Origin: Lentzea alba
Lineage (GTDB): Bacteria > Actinomycetota > Actinomycetes > Mycobacteriales > Pseudonocardiaceae
Length of the DNA: 64,000 nt
Assembly (NCBI RefSeq): GCF_011067745.1
Contig: NZ_JAAMPJ010000001.1
Span: 544,829-608,828, forward strand
Direction: 5' to 3'
Below the pieces are notes generated by a model. That model made no database searches and was not told where the DNA came from. It saw nothing but the letters and a program-made list of their open reading frames with translations. The stretch's first letter is position 1. Every line of letters starts with the position of its first letter. Position numbers and translations under genes: made by a program. Positions 50,095-63,561 of the stretch are shown here, in pieces.

Positions 50095-50393
50095 GGCTAC
50101 CTTCTTCCTCAATGCGCAATTCATTGGAGCCGCGCCGGAAATGCCAGGTAGGAATTCTGGTGCGGTTCATTCCATGCCAAGGAGCGTAAGCCCGCACACC
50201 GGCCCCTACCAGCGGAGATCGTGAATTCACCCACTCGAAAAAGGCATCATTCGTTTGAGGGAAGGTCGGCATCGAGCACACGCGTGACGCAGGTCACAAG
50301 CAGTGAACAGGAAACAAGGAAGACGAACACATCAGGGCATCCAGCCCGCCGTTTGAAGGCGAACCGGATGCCCTGTGTGGATCTGGTGAACGA
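50095..50393. other. 299-bp intergenic region with a glgP terminator
   Basis: No credible gene is seen. AGGGCATCC (50334-50342) and GGATGCCCT (50366-50374) form a stem about 20 bp after the glgP stop and should end the glgP transcript. The stretch from 50220 to 50330 is AT-richer (AAAAAGGCATCATTCG, GAACAGGAAACAAGG) and probably carries the promoter of the leftward secreted protein gene. Confidence 0.6.
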
Positions 50394-52979
50394 TCAACTA
50401 GCCAGAACGACCCTGCCAAGTTCCGCAGGGGTGGCCAACAGACCGTGCCGCGGCAGCACGCGCACGGTGTAGCCGAGCGCACCGGCGTGCGGCAGTGGCA
50501 CCTCGGCCTCGTAGTTGCCGTTGCCCGCGTAGTTCATCGGCGAGCTGACGATGTCCTTCAACTCGTCGGAGTCGTTGGACACCTTGCCGAGCACGACCTG
50601 AACGTCCACTTCGGACGGCTCCAGCCCGGCCAGCTCGACCCGTGCCCGCACGATGACCGGCGAACCGAGCACCGGCACCGAGGAACCTCCGAGCACCAGG
50701 TCGCTGTCGAGCACCCGCACCCGCGTCCACGACGCCCGCAGCCGGTGCCGGTACCCGGACAGCTCCTTCGCGCCGCGGTAGCCGTCGCCGACGACGTTCT
50801 GGGCGGACGCGGCGGCCGGCGCGTAGTAGGTCTCGACGTACTCGCGGACCATCCGGGAGGCCTGCACGACCGGCCCGAGCGAGGCCAGCGTGTGCCGGAC
50901 CATCGACATCCAGCGGGTCGGCACGCCGTCCTCGCCGCGGTCGTAGAACAGCGGCGCGACCTGCGAACCGAGCAGGTCGTACAGGGCGTTGGCCTCCAGG
51001 TCGTCCCGGCGGACCGGGTCGTTGACGCCGTCCGCGGTCGGGATGGCCCAGCCGTTGGACCCGTCGTAGAGCTCGTCCCACCAACCGTCGCGAATGGACA
51101 GGTTGAGCCCGCCGTTCAACGCGGCCTTCATGCCGGACGTGCCACACGCCTCGAGGGGACGCATCGGGTTGTTCAGCCACACGTCGCAGCCCCAGTACAG
51201 ATACCGGGCCATGGACATGTCGTAGTCCGGCAGGAACACGATCCGGTGGCGCACGCCCGCGTCGTCGGCGTAGCGCACGATCTGCTGGATCAACGCCTTG
51301 CCGCCGTCGTCCGCCGGGTGCGACTTGCCCGCGACCACGAGCTGCACGGGCCGTTCGGGGTGCAGGAGGAGGGACCGCAGCCTCTCCGGGTCGCGCAGCA
51401 TCAGCGTGAGGCGCTTGTACGTCGGCACGCGCCGGGCAAAGCCGACGGTCAGCACGTTCGGGTCGAACACCGAGTCGGTCCAGCCCAGCTCCAGCGCCGA
51501 CGCGCCGCGCTGCAGCCACGACTCGCGCAACCGCCTGCGGACCTCGTCGACCAACCGGCCGCGCAGGGTGCTGCGCAGCTCCCACAGGCCCGCGTCGGTG
51601 ACCGGCTCGAACGCGCCGATGCCGAGCCCGGAGCTCTGGTTGTCCGCTTCGGAGCCACCGAGCAGCTTGCTCATCTCGGTCGCGGCCCACGTCGGCCCGT
51701 GCACGCCGTTGGTGACCGACCCGATCGGCACCTCGGTGGTGTCGAAGCCCGGCCAGAGGCCGCGGAACATGTCCCGGCTGACCTCACCGTGCAGTTTGGA
51801 CACGCCGTTCGCGCGCTGGGCGAGCCGCAGGCCCATGTGGGCCATGTTGAACATGCCGGGGTTGTCCTCGGCACCGAGCGCGAGGATGCGCTGCGTGTTG
51901 ACGCCGGGCACGAGGTTCTCCGCGCCGAAGTAGTGCTGGACCAGGTCGACCGGGAACCTGTCGATGCCGGCGGGCACCGGCGTGTGCGTGGTGAACACCG
52001 CACCAGCCCGCGCGGCCGTCAGAGCCTGGTCGAAGTCGAGGCCGTCGTTGGTGATGTACTCGCGGATCCGCTCGAGGCCGAGGAAGCCCGCGTGGCCCTC
52101 GTTGGTGTGAAAGACCTCGGGCTGCGCGTGCCCGGTAAGTTCGCAAAAGGTGCGAACCGCCCTCACGCCACCGATTCCGGCGAGGATCTCCTGGCGGATG
52201 CGGTGGTTCTGGTCGCCGCCGTAGAGCCGGTCGGTGACGCCGCGCAGGTCCTCGTCGTTCTGCTCCACATCGGAGTCGAGCAGCAACAACGGGATGCGCC
52301 CGACCTGCGCCTTCCAGATCTTGGCGCGCAACATCCGGTCGCCCGGCATGGCCACGTGCACCAGCAACGGCAGCCCGGACGGCTCGGTCAGCAGCTCCAG
52401 CGGCAGGCCGCGCGGGTCGAGCACCGGGTAGTGCTCGATCTGCCAGCCGTCGAGCGACAGCGACTGCCGGAAGTACCCGGACCGGTAGAGCAGCCCGACC
52501 GCGATCAACGGCACGCCGAGGTCCGACGCCGCCTTCAGGTGGTCGCCGGCGAGGATGCCGAGGCCGCCCGAGTAGTTCGGCAGCGCCTCGTGCACGCCGA
52601 ACTCCATCGAGAAGTACGCGACGCTCGTGGGCAACGGCGTGTCCGGTGCCCCGTGCTCCCGGCGCTGGGTGATCTCGTCCTGCCTGCGCTGGTACCAGCG
52701 CGGCCCTCCGACGTAGCGCTCCAGGTCACTCGCGAGCGCGTGGAGCCTGAGCAGGAACTGCTCGTCTCTCGCGAGTGACTCCAGTTTCCCTGCGTCCACG
52801 ACGGAGAGCAGGCGCAACGGGTCGCCACCCACCTCGGACCAGACGCGCGGGTCGATCGAGGCGAAGAGGTCCTGCGTGGGCGGATGCCACGTCCAGCGCA
52901 GGTTGGTGGCGAGCGTGCTCAGCGCGGACAGGGGCTCCGGCAGGCTGGCTCGGACGGTGAACCGGCGAAGTGCTCGCAT
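50394..52979 (-). CDS. glgP: alpha-glucan (glycogen/maltodextrin) phosphorylase
   Basis: 861 residues of GT35 in the long actinobacterial form with an N-terminal DUF3417 domain (residues about 1-115, starting RALRRFTVRASLPEPLSALS). Core blocks are SVAYFSMEFGVHEALPNYSG, VFHTNEGHAGFLGLERI, the phosphate/PLP region RRVPTYKRLTLML and VVAGKSHPADDGGKAL, and CGTSGMKAALNGGLNLSIRD, just after RPLEA. It releases glucose-1-phosphate from alpha-1,4 chains. I start at ATG 52979, at the family N-terminus. It is divergent in function from the glgE run on the other strand but adjacent to it, separated only by the kinase genes. Confidence 0.95.
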   Translation of the reverse strand: MRALRRFTVRASLPEPLSALSTLATNLRWTWHPPTQDLFASIDPRVWSEVGGDPLRLLSVVDAGKLESLARDEQFLLRLHALASDLERYVGGPRWYQRRQDEITQRREHGAPDTPLPTSVAYFSMEFGVHEALPNYSGGLGILAGDHLKAASDLGVPLIAVGLLYRSGYFRQSLSLDGWQIEHYPVLDPRGLPLELLTEPSGLPLLVHVAMPGDRMLRAKIWKAQVGRIPLLLLDSDVEQNDEDLRGVTDRLYGGDQNHRIRQEILAGIGGVRAVRTFCELTGHAQPEVFHTNEGHAGFLGLERIREYITNDGLDFDQALTAARAGAVFTTHTPVPAGIDRFPVDLVQHYFGAENLVPGVNTQRILALGAEDNPGMFNMAHMGLRLAQRANGVSKLHGEVSRDMFRGLWPGFDTTEVPIGSVTNGVHGPTWAATEMSKLLGGSEADNQSSGLGIGAFEPVTDAGLWELRSTLRGRLVDEVRRRLRESWLQRGASALELGWTDSVFDPNVLTVGFARRVPTYKRLTLMLRDPERLRSLLLHPERPVQLVVAGKSHPADDGGKALIQQIVRYADDAGVRHRIVFLPDYDMSMARYLYWGCDVWLNNPMRPLEACGTSGMKAALNGGLNLSIRDGWWDELYDGSNGWAIPTADGVNDPVRRDDLEANALYDLLGSQVAPLFYDRGEDGVPTRWMSMVRHTLASLGPVVQASRMVREYVETYYAPAAASAQNVVGDGYRGAKELSGYRHRLRASWTRVRVLDSDLVLGGSSVPVLGSPVIVRARVELAGLEPSEVDVQVVLGKVSNDSDELKDIVSSPMNYAGNGNYEAEVPLPHAGALGYTVRVLPRHGLLATPAELGRVVLAS

Positions 52980-53050
52980 GACGAGCGAACTTACCTGCCA
53001 CCCCACGGGGCCTGACAACGTTCCCGGTCACACCTGCAACGACTTGCAGC

Positions 53051-53627
53051 TCATTGGCCCGCTTCGCGCGAGTTGGCGATGAGCAGCCTGCCGTCGCGGA
53101 CCACGAGATCCATCCGGAAACCCTCGATCGAGACGTCGTGTTCGCGGGCGCCCTGCTCGCGCAGCGTGAGGTCGAACTCGACGGCGTACCTCTGGTCGTC
53201 CTGCGCGGTGCTGCTGATCCGGGGCTCGCCGTAGACCGCCACCACCTCGTACTGCTTCCAGTACTGGTCGTCCGTCTGCTCGGCGGGCCGGAACTCGGGA
53301 ACCCAGTCCTGGCGCGTGGCGCGCGCCCGCCGTGTCCGACAGGCTGCGGGACGGCAGGTACTCCGTCACCAGACACGGTTTGCCGTCCTCGATCACGACG
53401 TCGAAGACCCCGATGGCGTTCGGGTGCTGCAGCCGGGCGGCGATCCTGCCCTCCCGCATCGCCCGCCGGCAGGCCTCCTCGACCTGGCTCGGCTGCAGGT
53501 CGGGCAGCAGGAGCTGCTTGATCGCCACCTCACGGTGCAGCAGCTCGTCGCGTGCGCGCCACACGACGCCCATCGCGCCGTTGCCGAGGCGCTCGAGCAG
53601 GACGTACCGGTCGGCAAGTGTCTGCAC
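53051..53627 (-). pseudogene. serine/threonine kinase remnant with internal deletion
   Basis: The first about 97 codons (GTG 53627) are a kinase N-lobe nearly identical in layout to the intact gene upstream: DRYVLLERLGNGAMGVVWRA, REVAIKQLLL, AARLQHPNAIGVFDVV, LVTEYLPSRSLSD. It then breaks off before the catalytic HRD and DFG loops. In another frame the sequence resumes with DWVPEFRPAEQTDDQYWKQY and VVAVYGEP, ending SREAGQ, which matches the C-terminal extracellular part of the intact kinase (DWDPNAVPSPNSEKEYWSGY). About 340 residues, or 1 kb, are missing at the joint near 53330, and the frame is lost. A kinase product cannot be active. Confidence 0.85.
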
Positions 53628-53631
53628 GGCG

Positions 53632-55194
53632 TCAGCCCCGCTCCTCCGCCACGATGAGCAGCTTCTCGCCCTTGCCGGAGATCTTGAGCACGTGCTCCTC
53701 GGTGGTGGTCTTGTCGGTCTCCGCCTCGGTCAGCTGCAGGGCCGTCGTGACCGTGAAGGTGCCGTCGTCGGACGCCACCACCAGCGGGGCTCCCTGGATC
53801 GCGACCTTGGTGTAGCCGCTCCAGTACTCCTTTTCCGAGTTCGGGCTGGGGACGGCGTTCGGATCCCAGTCGCCGAGGGCCCCCTCGACGTCCTTCGGCA
53901 GCTTCGCGTAGTGCCGCTGCACGAACTGGGTGACCTGGGCCTTCGAGAACCTGGTGGCGGGCGGTGCGGACGACGGGGGCTGGCTCGGCTTGGTCTGCGG
54001 CGGCTTGGTCTGCGTCTGAGGCGCGGGGGTGTTGGTGGCCGGCTTCTCGGAGGTCGTCACCGCCGTCTCGGACGGGGTGATCGGGGTCGACGAGGGGCCG
54101 TCCGCGGTGGTTCCGGCCTTGCCGCTCTGGACGATCGCGTAGGCGATGCCGGCGATCAGCAGCACGCCGAGCACCGCGGCGGCGATCGCGAGCCCCCGGT
54201 TGCTCTTGCGCTCGGGCTCGGGTTCGTACTCGGGCTCCGGCAACGGTGCGGGCGGGCGAGTGCGCGGTGGCGGGCCCTGCGGCGGCAGCGAGCGCGGGCC
54301 CTGGGTGCCGGGTCCGGTGGACGGCATCACGGCGGTGCCGGAGCGGGGCGGCGGGCCGGGCGGGATCACCCGCGTCGCCGTGGAGACGGCGCCGGACGCG
54401 ATCGCCTTCAGCTCCTGCGCCGCCTGCACGGCGGTGGGGCGTTGCGACGGCTCGTTGGAGAGCATCCGCACCAACAATCCGGTCAACGGGCCCGAGCGCG
54501 TCGGCGGGCGGGTCTCGCCGCGGGCGACCTTGTAGAGCAGACCCAGGTCGTTGGTGCTCTTGCCGAACGGCGGTTCGCCCTCGGTCAGCGCGTAGATCGT
54601 CGCGCCGAGCGAGAACACGTCCGAGGGCGGCGCGGGGTCGGCGCCGCGGGCCAGTTCGGGCGCGAGGTAGGCGGGGGTGCCGGCGAGCATGCCGGTCTTG
54701 GTCACCGCGACGTCGCCGAGAGCGCGCGAGATGCCGAAGTCGGTGATCTTGACGGCGCCGTCACGTCCAATGAGGACGTTGGCCGGCTTGATGTCGCGGT
54801 GCACGATGCCCGCCTCGTGCGCGGCGGCCAGCGCGCCTGCCGCCAAAGAGCCGATCCGGGCTGCTTCCTGGGGAGGCATCGGGCCGCGTTCGCTCAAGAT
54901 CGCGGAGAGGTTCTTGGACGGCAGGTACTCCATGACCAGACAAGGCTTGCCGTTGTCGAGCACGACGTCGTACACGGCGATCGCGTTCGGGTGCTGCAGG
55001 CGCGCGGCGATGCGCCCTTCCCTCATCGCGCGCTGAACGGCCTCGTGGGCCTCGTGCGGCTGCACGTCGTTCAGCAACATCTGCTTGACCGCGACGTCCC
55101 GGTGCAGGAGCTCGTCGCGTGCACGCCACACGACGCCCATCGCACCGGCACCGAGCTGGTCGAGCAGGACGTAGCGGTCGCCAAGCTTGTTCAC
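53632..55194 (-). CDS. transmembrane serine/threonine protein kinase (PknB type)
   Basis: 520 residues from GTG 55194. Kinase domain residues 8-265: GAGAMG loop, Lys37 in VAVKQ, HRDIKPAN with Asp134, DFG 152-154, APE in YLAPELARG. A Pro-rich linker leads to one membrane helix near residues 345-368 (GLAIAAAVLGVLLIAGIAYA), a Thr/Pro/Lys stalk and an extracellular domain of about 85 residues (KAQVTQFVQRHYAKLPKDVE, DWDPNAVPSPNSEKEYW). No PASTA repeats. A broken tandem copy follows 4 bp after its stop. It is divergent from glgE by 240 bp; in mycobacteria GlgE is known to be inhibited by such kinases, which makes the neighbourhood suggestive. Confidence 0.93.
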   Translation of the reverse strand: MNKLGDRYVLLDQLGAGAMGVVWRARDELLHRDVAVKQMLLNDVQPHEAHEAVQRAMREGRIAARLQHPNAIAVYDVVLDNGKPCLVMEYLPSKNLSAILSERGPMPPQEAARIGSLAAGALAAAHEAGIVHRDIKPANVLIGRDGAVKITDFGISRALGDVAVTKTGMLAGTPAYLAPELARGADPAPPSDVFSLGATIYALTEGEPPFGKSTNDLGLLYKVARGETRPPTRSGPLTGLLVRMLSNEPSQRPTAVQAAQELKAIASGAVSTATRVIPPGPPPRSGTAVMPSTGPGTQGPRSLPPQGPPPRTRPPAPLPEPEYEPEPERKSNRGLAIAAAVLGVLLIAGIAYAIVQSGKAGTTADGPSSTPITPSETAVTTSEKPATNTPAPQTQTKPPQTKPSQPPSSAPPATRFSKAQVTQFVQRHYAKLPKDVEGALGDWDPNAVPSPNSEKEYWSGYTKVAIQGAPLVVASDDGTFTVTTALQLTEAETDKTTTEEHVLKISGKGEKLLIVAEERG

Positions 55195-55434
55195 GCGCGG
55201 GAGGCTACCTGTAGCCCCTTCGTAACGATGTGAGTTACCTGGGAACGGTCCACTGGAGAGAGGACGCGTGGTCAAGGTGATGTCGAGTTGCTCTGGACAC
55301 AAGAGCGGCTCAAGGTGTGCGATCGACAACGGATGGGTACGGATCCAGATGGGGTAACCCGCTGTAGGACGGCTTGATCGAGCAAGGCAGGATTGCGAGC
55401 GACGCGGAGCGACACGGCGGAAGGGCGCTGCCGG
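55195..55434. other. 240-bp divergent promoter region between kinase and glgE
   Basis: No gene is seen. The segment must hold the leftward kinase promoter and the rightward promoter of the glgE-treS-mak-glgB run. GGTAACCC near 55353-55360 and TAGGAC near 55366 are the only promoter-like boxes I see; GGAAGGG at 55419-55425 is a usable ribosome binding site for glgE. Confidence 0.4.
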
Positions 55435-57411
<1,977 letters not shown>

Positions 57412-57413
57412 TC

Positions 57414-57462
57414 CATGGGGGGCACATTCATGGACGTGAGGTCCATGAATGTGCCCCCCATG
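57414..57462. repeat. 22-bp perfect inverted repeat between glgE and treS
   Basis: The arms 57414-57435 (CATGGGGGGCACATTCATGG plus AC) and 57441-57462 are exact inverse complements with a 5-nt GTGAG loop. It starts 2 bp after the glgE stop and ends 34 bp before the treS start. No T-run follows. It may cut transcription partly, protect the glgE mRNA end, or be a copy of a dispersed palindromic element. Confidence 0.85.
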
Positions 57463-57496
57463 GACAACCACGACACCCCCGACGAGGTGGGAGATC

Positions 57497-59305
<1,809 letters not shown>

Positions 59306-59312
59306 ATCGCGC

Positions 59313-60623
59313 GTGATCGACCCCGACGAGCTCACCGACAAGCTGGTCACCACCCTGCCCGACGTGCTGCCCACGCTGCGCTGGTTCGGCGGCAAGGACC
59401 GCCCGATCAACGCCGTCCGTCCACTGCGGACGACACCGCTGGCCGACGACCTGGTGCACGTGATCGTCGAAGTCGAGCAGCCCGGCCGCACCGAGGAGTA
59501 CCAGTTGCTCCTCAGCGAACACTCCGAGGGCTTCGACGCCACGGCCGATCCGGAGCGCAACGGCGCGCTGCTGGCCAAGATCGCCACCGGCGAACGCGTC
59601 AACGGCATCACGTTCGCGCACGAGCAGGGGGTCGAGCTGCGCACGTCGTTGCGCGGCAGGCCGATCGGCGTCGAGCAGTCCAACACGTCGCTGATCTACG
59701 GCCAGCAGTACATCCTGAAGATCTTCCGCAAGCTCGCCCGCGGCGAGAACCGCGACCTGGTGATGCACCGGGGGTTGCGGTCCGTCGGCTGCGAGCACAT
59801 CGCGCTGCCGCTCGGGTCGATCTCGACCGAGCTCGACGGCGACCAGGTCACGCTCGCGATGCTGCAGGAGTTCCTGCCGGACGCGGTCGAGGGCTGGGAC
59901 ATGGCCAAGACCTCGGTGCGCGACCTGATGGCCGAGGCCGACCTGCACGCGTTCGAGGTCGGTGGCGACTTCGCCGGTGAGGCGCAACGGCTCGGCCACG
60001 CCGTGGCGAAGGTGCACGCGGATCTCGCCGAGGCGTTCGGGACGCGGATGGCCGACGACGACGCGATCGAGCACGCCATCGCGGGCATGCAACGCCGCCT
60101 GGACACCGTGCTGGAGGCGGTGCCGGAGCTGACCCGCTACGAGACGCCGTTGCGCGCCACGTTCGAGGAGGCCAGGCAGCACATCGGGAAGATCCCGATC
60201 CAGCACATCCACGGCGACCTGCACCTCGGTCAGGTGCTGCGGACCGTGCACGGCTGGCTGCTGATCGACTTCGAGGGCGAGCCGGCTGCGGGCGTCGCCG
60301 AGCGCAACGCGCAGCGGTCGCCGTTGCGCGACGTGGCGGGGATGCTGAGGTCGTTCGACTACGCGGCGCGGCAGTTGCTCGTCGGGCAGCCCGACGACGA
60401 CCAGCTCGCCTACCGCGCGATGGAGTGGACGAAGCGCAACCGGGCGGCGTTCTGCGACGGGTACGCCGAGGTGGCGGCCGATCCGCGGGACAACGCGCAC
60501 CTGCTGCGCGCGTTCGAGCTGGACAAGGCGGTCTACGAGGTCGCTTACGAGCACGCCAACAGGCCGGAGTGGTTGACGGTTCCGCTGTCGTCGATCGCCC
60601 GGATGACCAGCGGAGGCGAGTAG
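59313..60623 (+). CDS. mak: maltokinase (Mak/Pep2)
   Basis: 436 residues from GTG 59313. The N-terminal cap begins TLRWFGGKDRPINAVRPL; the aminoglycoside-phosphotransferase-like kinase core has QYILKIFRKL with the ATP lysine, HIHGDLHLGQVL with the catalytic Asp, and LLIDFEGEPAAGVAERNAQR with the metal-binding Asp. It phosphorylates maltose at O1 using ATP to give the GlgE donor. It sits between treS and glgB with 8- and 4-bp gaps, so all four genes are one transcription unit apart from the hairpin after glgE. Confidence 0.96.
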   Translation: MIDPDELTDKLVTTLPDVLPTLRWFGGKDRPINAVRPLRTTPLADDLVHVIVEVEQPGRTEEYQLLLSEHSEGFDATADPERNGALLAKIATGERVNGITFAHEQGVELRTSLRGRPIGVEQSNTSLIYGQQYILKIFRKLARGENRDLVMHRGLRSVGCEHIALPLGSISTELDGDQVTLAMLQEFLPDAVEGWDMAKTSVRDLMAEADLHAFEVGGDFAGEAQRLGHAVAKVHADLAEAFGTRMADDDAIEHAIAGMQRRLDTVLEAVPELTRYETPLRATFEEARQHIGKIPIQHIHGDLHLGQVLRTVHGWLLIDFEGEPAAGVAERNAQRSPLRDVAGMLRSFDYAARQLLVGQPDDDQLAYRAMEWTKRNRAAFCDGYAEVAADPRDNAHLLRAFELDKAVYEVAYEHANRPEWLTVPLSSIARMTSGGE

Positions 60624-60626
60624 AAC

Positions 60627-62801
60627 GTGAAGGCCGATCTGGACCGGCTTCTGTCAGGTGCGCACCACGACCCGCACTCGGTGCTGGGTGTGCACACCGT
60701 CGGCGACCAGGTGATCGCGCGGGCGCTGCGGCCCGGCGCGACCTCGGTCGCCGTGGCGTGGGGTGACAAGCAGGTCGAGCTGCCACGCATCGCCGACGCG
60801 CTCTTCGAGGGCGAGCTGCCCGAGGTGCCCGGCGACTACCGGTTGCTGGTCAAGTACAACGGCGGGCCGGCGGTCGAGGTCGACGACCCGTACCGGTGGC
60901 TGCCGACCGTGGGCGAGCTGGACCTTCACCTCATCGGTGAGGGCAGGCACGAACGGCTGTGGGACGTGCTGGGCGCGCATGTCCGAAGCTATGAAACGGC
61001 TTCCGGTGACGTCACCGGTGTCTCGTTCGCGGTGTGGGCACCGAACGCGCGCGGCGTGCGCGTGACGGGTGACTTCGACGGCTGGGACGGACGCGCGAAC
61101 CCGTTGCGCTCCATGGGCTCCAGCGGTGTGTGGGAAGTGTTCCTGCCGAACGTCGTGGTGGGGTCGCGGTACAAGTTCCGCATTCTCGGCCAGGACGGCG
61201 TGTGGCACGAGAAGGCCGACCCGATGGCGTTCGCGACGGAGGTCCCGCCGCAGACCGCCTCGGTCGTCACGCGGTCCGAGTACCAGTGGCAGGACGCGGA
61301 GTGGGAGGCGCGGCGCGAGGCCACGCAGTGGGCGAACGCGCCGATGTCGATCTACGAGGTGCATCTCGGCTCGTGGAAGCCCGGTCTCGGCTACCGGGAG
61401 CTCGCGACCGAGCTCGCGGACTACTGCGAGGACATGGGTTTCACGCACGTCGAGATGCTGCCCGTCGCCGAGCACCCGTTCGGCGGTTCGTGGGGTTATC
61501 AGGTCACCTCGTACTACGCGCCGACCTCGCGGTTCGGGTCGCCGGACGACTTCCGGTTCTTCGTGGACACGTTGCACCAGCGCGGCATCGGCGTGCTGGT
61601 CGACTGGGTGCCGGCGCACTTCCCGAAGGACGCCTGGGCGCTCGCGAAGTTCGACGGCACGCCGCTGTACGAGCACGCCGACCCGCGGCGCGGTGAGCAG
61701 CTCGACTGGGGCACGTACGTCTTCGACTTCGGGCGCAACGAGGTCCGCAACTTCCTGGTGGCGAACGCGCTGTACTGGATCGAGGAGTTCCACCTCGACG
61801 GTCTGCGCGTGGACGCCGTGGCGTCGATGCTCTACCTCGACTACTCACGTCCTGAGGGCCAGTGGCTGCCGAACGAGTACGGCGGCCGGGAGAACCTGGA
61901 CGCGGTGCGGTTCCTGCAGGAGCTGAACGCGACGGTGTACCGGCGGCACCCCGGTGTCGTGATGATCGCCGAGGAGTCCACCGCGTGGCCGGGCGTGACG
62001 CGGCCGACGCACCTGGGCGGGCTCGGGTTCGGGTTCAAGTGGAACATGGGCTGGATGCACGACACGCTGCACTACCTGTCACGTGAGCCGATCCACCGGT
62101 CGTTCCACCACAACGAGATGACGTTCTCGCTGGTGTACGCGTGGAGTGAGAACTTCGTGCTGCCGCTCTCGCACGACGAGGTGGTGCACGGCAAGGGCTC
62201 GCTGTGGGGCCGGATGCCGGGCGACGACTGGAACAAGGCCGCGGGCGTGCGGTCGCTGCTGGCGTTCATGTGGGCGCATCCGGGCAAGCAGCTGCTGTTC
62301 ATGGGTGGCGAGTTCGGGCAGCGGCAGGAGTGGTCGGAGTCCCGTTCGCTCGACTGGCACCTGGTCGAGCAGGAGCCGTTGCACCAGGGCATCCAGTCGC
62401 TGATGCGCGACCTGAACTCGGTGTACAGGTCGGCGGCGGCGTTGTTCTCGCACGACGTGACGCCCGAGGGCTTCCAGTGGATCGACGCGAACGACTCCGG
62501 TGGCAACGTGCTGTCGTTCCTGCGGGTCGGTGAGGACGGGGCGCAGCTGGTCTGCGTGGCGAACTTCGCCGGGATGCCGCACCACGACTACCGCGTCGGG
62601 CTGCCGACGGCCGGTCGGTGGAAGGAGCTCGTGAACACCGACGCCTCGCATTACGGCGGTTCGGGCGTGGGCAACCTCGGCGGGGTGGAGACCGAGGCCA
62701 AGCCGTGGCACGGGCGTCCGCACTCCGCGTTGTTGCAGCTACCGCCGGCCGGTGTGCTGTGGCTGGTGCCCGATCCCGTGACCGAGGTCGAGACTCTCTG
62801 A
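60627..62801 (+). CDS. glgB: 1,4-alpha-glucan branching enzyme GlgB
   Basis: 724 residues from GTG 60627, GH13 subfamily 9. N-terminal domains N1 ([20 protein letters not shown]) and CBM48 ([20 protein letters not shown]) are followed by the barrel: [20 protein letters not shown] with nucleophile Asp about 396, [15 protein letters not shown] with Glu about 449-450, and [14 protein letters not shown] with Asp about 517. It makes the alpha-1,6 branches of the glucan built by GlgE. It is the last gene of the operon; its final 63 bp overlap a convergent secreted-protein gene, which is unusual for a conserved enzyme end. Confidence 0.97.
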   Translation: MKADLDRLLSGAHHDPHSVLGVHTVGDQVIARALRPGATSVAVAWGDKQVELPRIADALFEGELPEVPGDYRLLVKYNGGPAVEVDDPYRWLPTVGELDLHLIGEGRHERLWDVLGAHVRSYETASGDVTGVSFAVWAPNARGVRVTGDFDGWDGRANPLRSMGSSGVWEVFLPNVVVGSRYKFRILGQDGVWHEKADPMAFATEVPPQTASVVTRSEYQWQDAEWEARREATQWANAPMSIYEVHLGSWKPGLGYRELATELADYCEDMGFTHVEMLPVAEHPFGGSWGYQVTSYYAPTSRFGSPDDFRFFVDTLHQRGIGVLVDWVPAHFPKDAWALAKFDGTPLYEHADPRRGEQLDWGTYVFDFGRNEVRNFLVANALYWIEEFHLDGLRVDAVASMLYLDYSRPEGQWLPNEYGGRENLDAVRFLQELNATVYRRHPGVVMIAEESTAWPGVTRPTHLGGLGFGFKWNMGWMHDTLHYLSREPIHRSFHHNEMTFSLVYAWSENFVLPLSHDEVVHGKGSLWGRMPGDDWNKAAGVRSLLAFMWAHPGKQLLFMGGEFGQRQEWSESRSLDWHLVEQEPLHQGIQSLMRDLNSVYRSAAALFSHDVTPEGFQWIDANDSGGNVLSFLRVGEDGAQLVCVANFAGMPHHDYRVGLPTAGRWKELVNTDASHYGGSGVGNLGGVETEAKPWHGRPHSALLQLPPAGVLWLVPDPVTEVETL

Positions 62802-63428
62802 CCTGTCCGGCAGCGCTCCGTTCCAGTAGAGCGCGCCGGACACCGTCGCGGTGGCCGGCGGGCTTCCCGCACAGGTGCGCACGACCTGGTCCTCCAGGGC
62901 GAACGGCGGGAAGTCCGCGCACCCGGTGACGGTGAGCTTCAGGCTGGTCAGCGGTTCGCTGCCGGTGTTGGTGACGGTGACCTTCAGGGTGTCCTCGGCC
63001 GCTTCGAGGTCGACCTCGTAGGCGGACACCCTGAGGAACACGCAGTCCCAGTGGATCTCCGTGGTCGTGGTCGCGAAGAACTGCGCCGCGGTGGCGTCCG
63101 GCGGCGCGATCATGCCGTAGCTGTTGTAGCGCTTCGGCTGGTTCTGCAGTGGCCGGCGGGCGTAGGTCCGTCCGGTCTGAACGCCGTCGCCGTCGACGAA
63201 CCGCAGCCCGGTCGCGGTCGTCGGCCCCGGCTTCCTGCTGCCCGCCCAGACGGACAGGTCGTAGACGCCGCCGGGGACCGCCTCGACGTTGGTGTGCACG
63301 GTGCCGGGACCGGTGATCACGCTGCCCCGCGGGTCCGGCGCGATGCCTCCGGTGCAACCGGGCATCGTCGGATCGGCCCCGCTGGGAGGACCGAGAAGGA
63401 GCACCGCCGCGAACAGCAATTCGCGCAC
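62739..63428 (-). CDS. secreted protein with C-terminal NEW3/CARDB-like segment
   Basis: 229 residues from GTG 63428, giving a compact signal peptide ([17 protein letters not shown]). The mature part holds beta-rich stretches ([54 protein letters not shown]) and then an Ig-like segment ([36 protein letters not shown]) like domains that stabilise secreted proteins. Cysteines pair plausibly (PGCTGG, DCVFL, GCADF, RTCAGS). No enzyme motif is visible. The last 21 codons lie opposite the glgB end, and the tail ([14 protein letters not shown]) looks like translated antisense sequence, so the true gene may once have ended earlier. Confidence 0.68.
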   Translation of the reverse strand: MRELLFAAVLLLGPPSGADPTMPGCTGGIAPDPRGSVITGPGTVHTNVEAVPGGVYDLSVWAGSRKPGPTTATGLRFVDGDGVQTGRTYARRPLQNQPKRYNSYGMIAPPDATAAQFFATTTTEIHWDCVFLRVSAYEVDLEAAEDTLKVTVTNTGSEPLTSLKLTVTGCADFPPFALEDQVVRTCAGSPPATATVSGALYWNGALPDRSESLDLGHGIGHQPQHTGRR

Positions 63429-63561
63429 ACGTGGAAATGTAAGTCGATCGGCGGACTCCGGCCCGGTGAACCTGATCAGCCCGCCGCACGTTGGCTTCTG
63501 TATGCGCTTGAGTTCGACGAGTAGGACGCCCCTCAAGCCGACCGGCAGGCACAATGGGTCC

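Noticed and set aside
53051..53627. A simple sequencing frameshift as the cause of the broken kinase
   Set aside because: About 1 kb of kinase and membrane region is missing as well as the frame, so a single base error cannot explain it.
57414..57462. Ends of an insertion sequence or MITE with target duplication
   Set aside because: The arms touch a 5-nt loop, there is no transposase or internal sequence, and no flanking direct repeat is evident.
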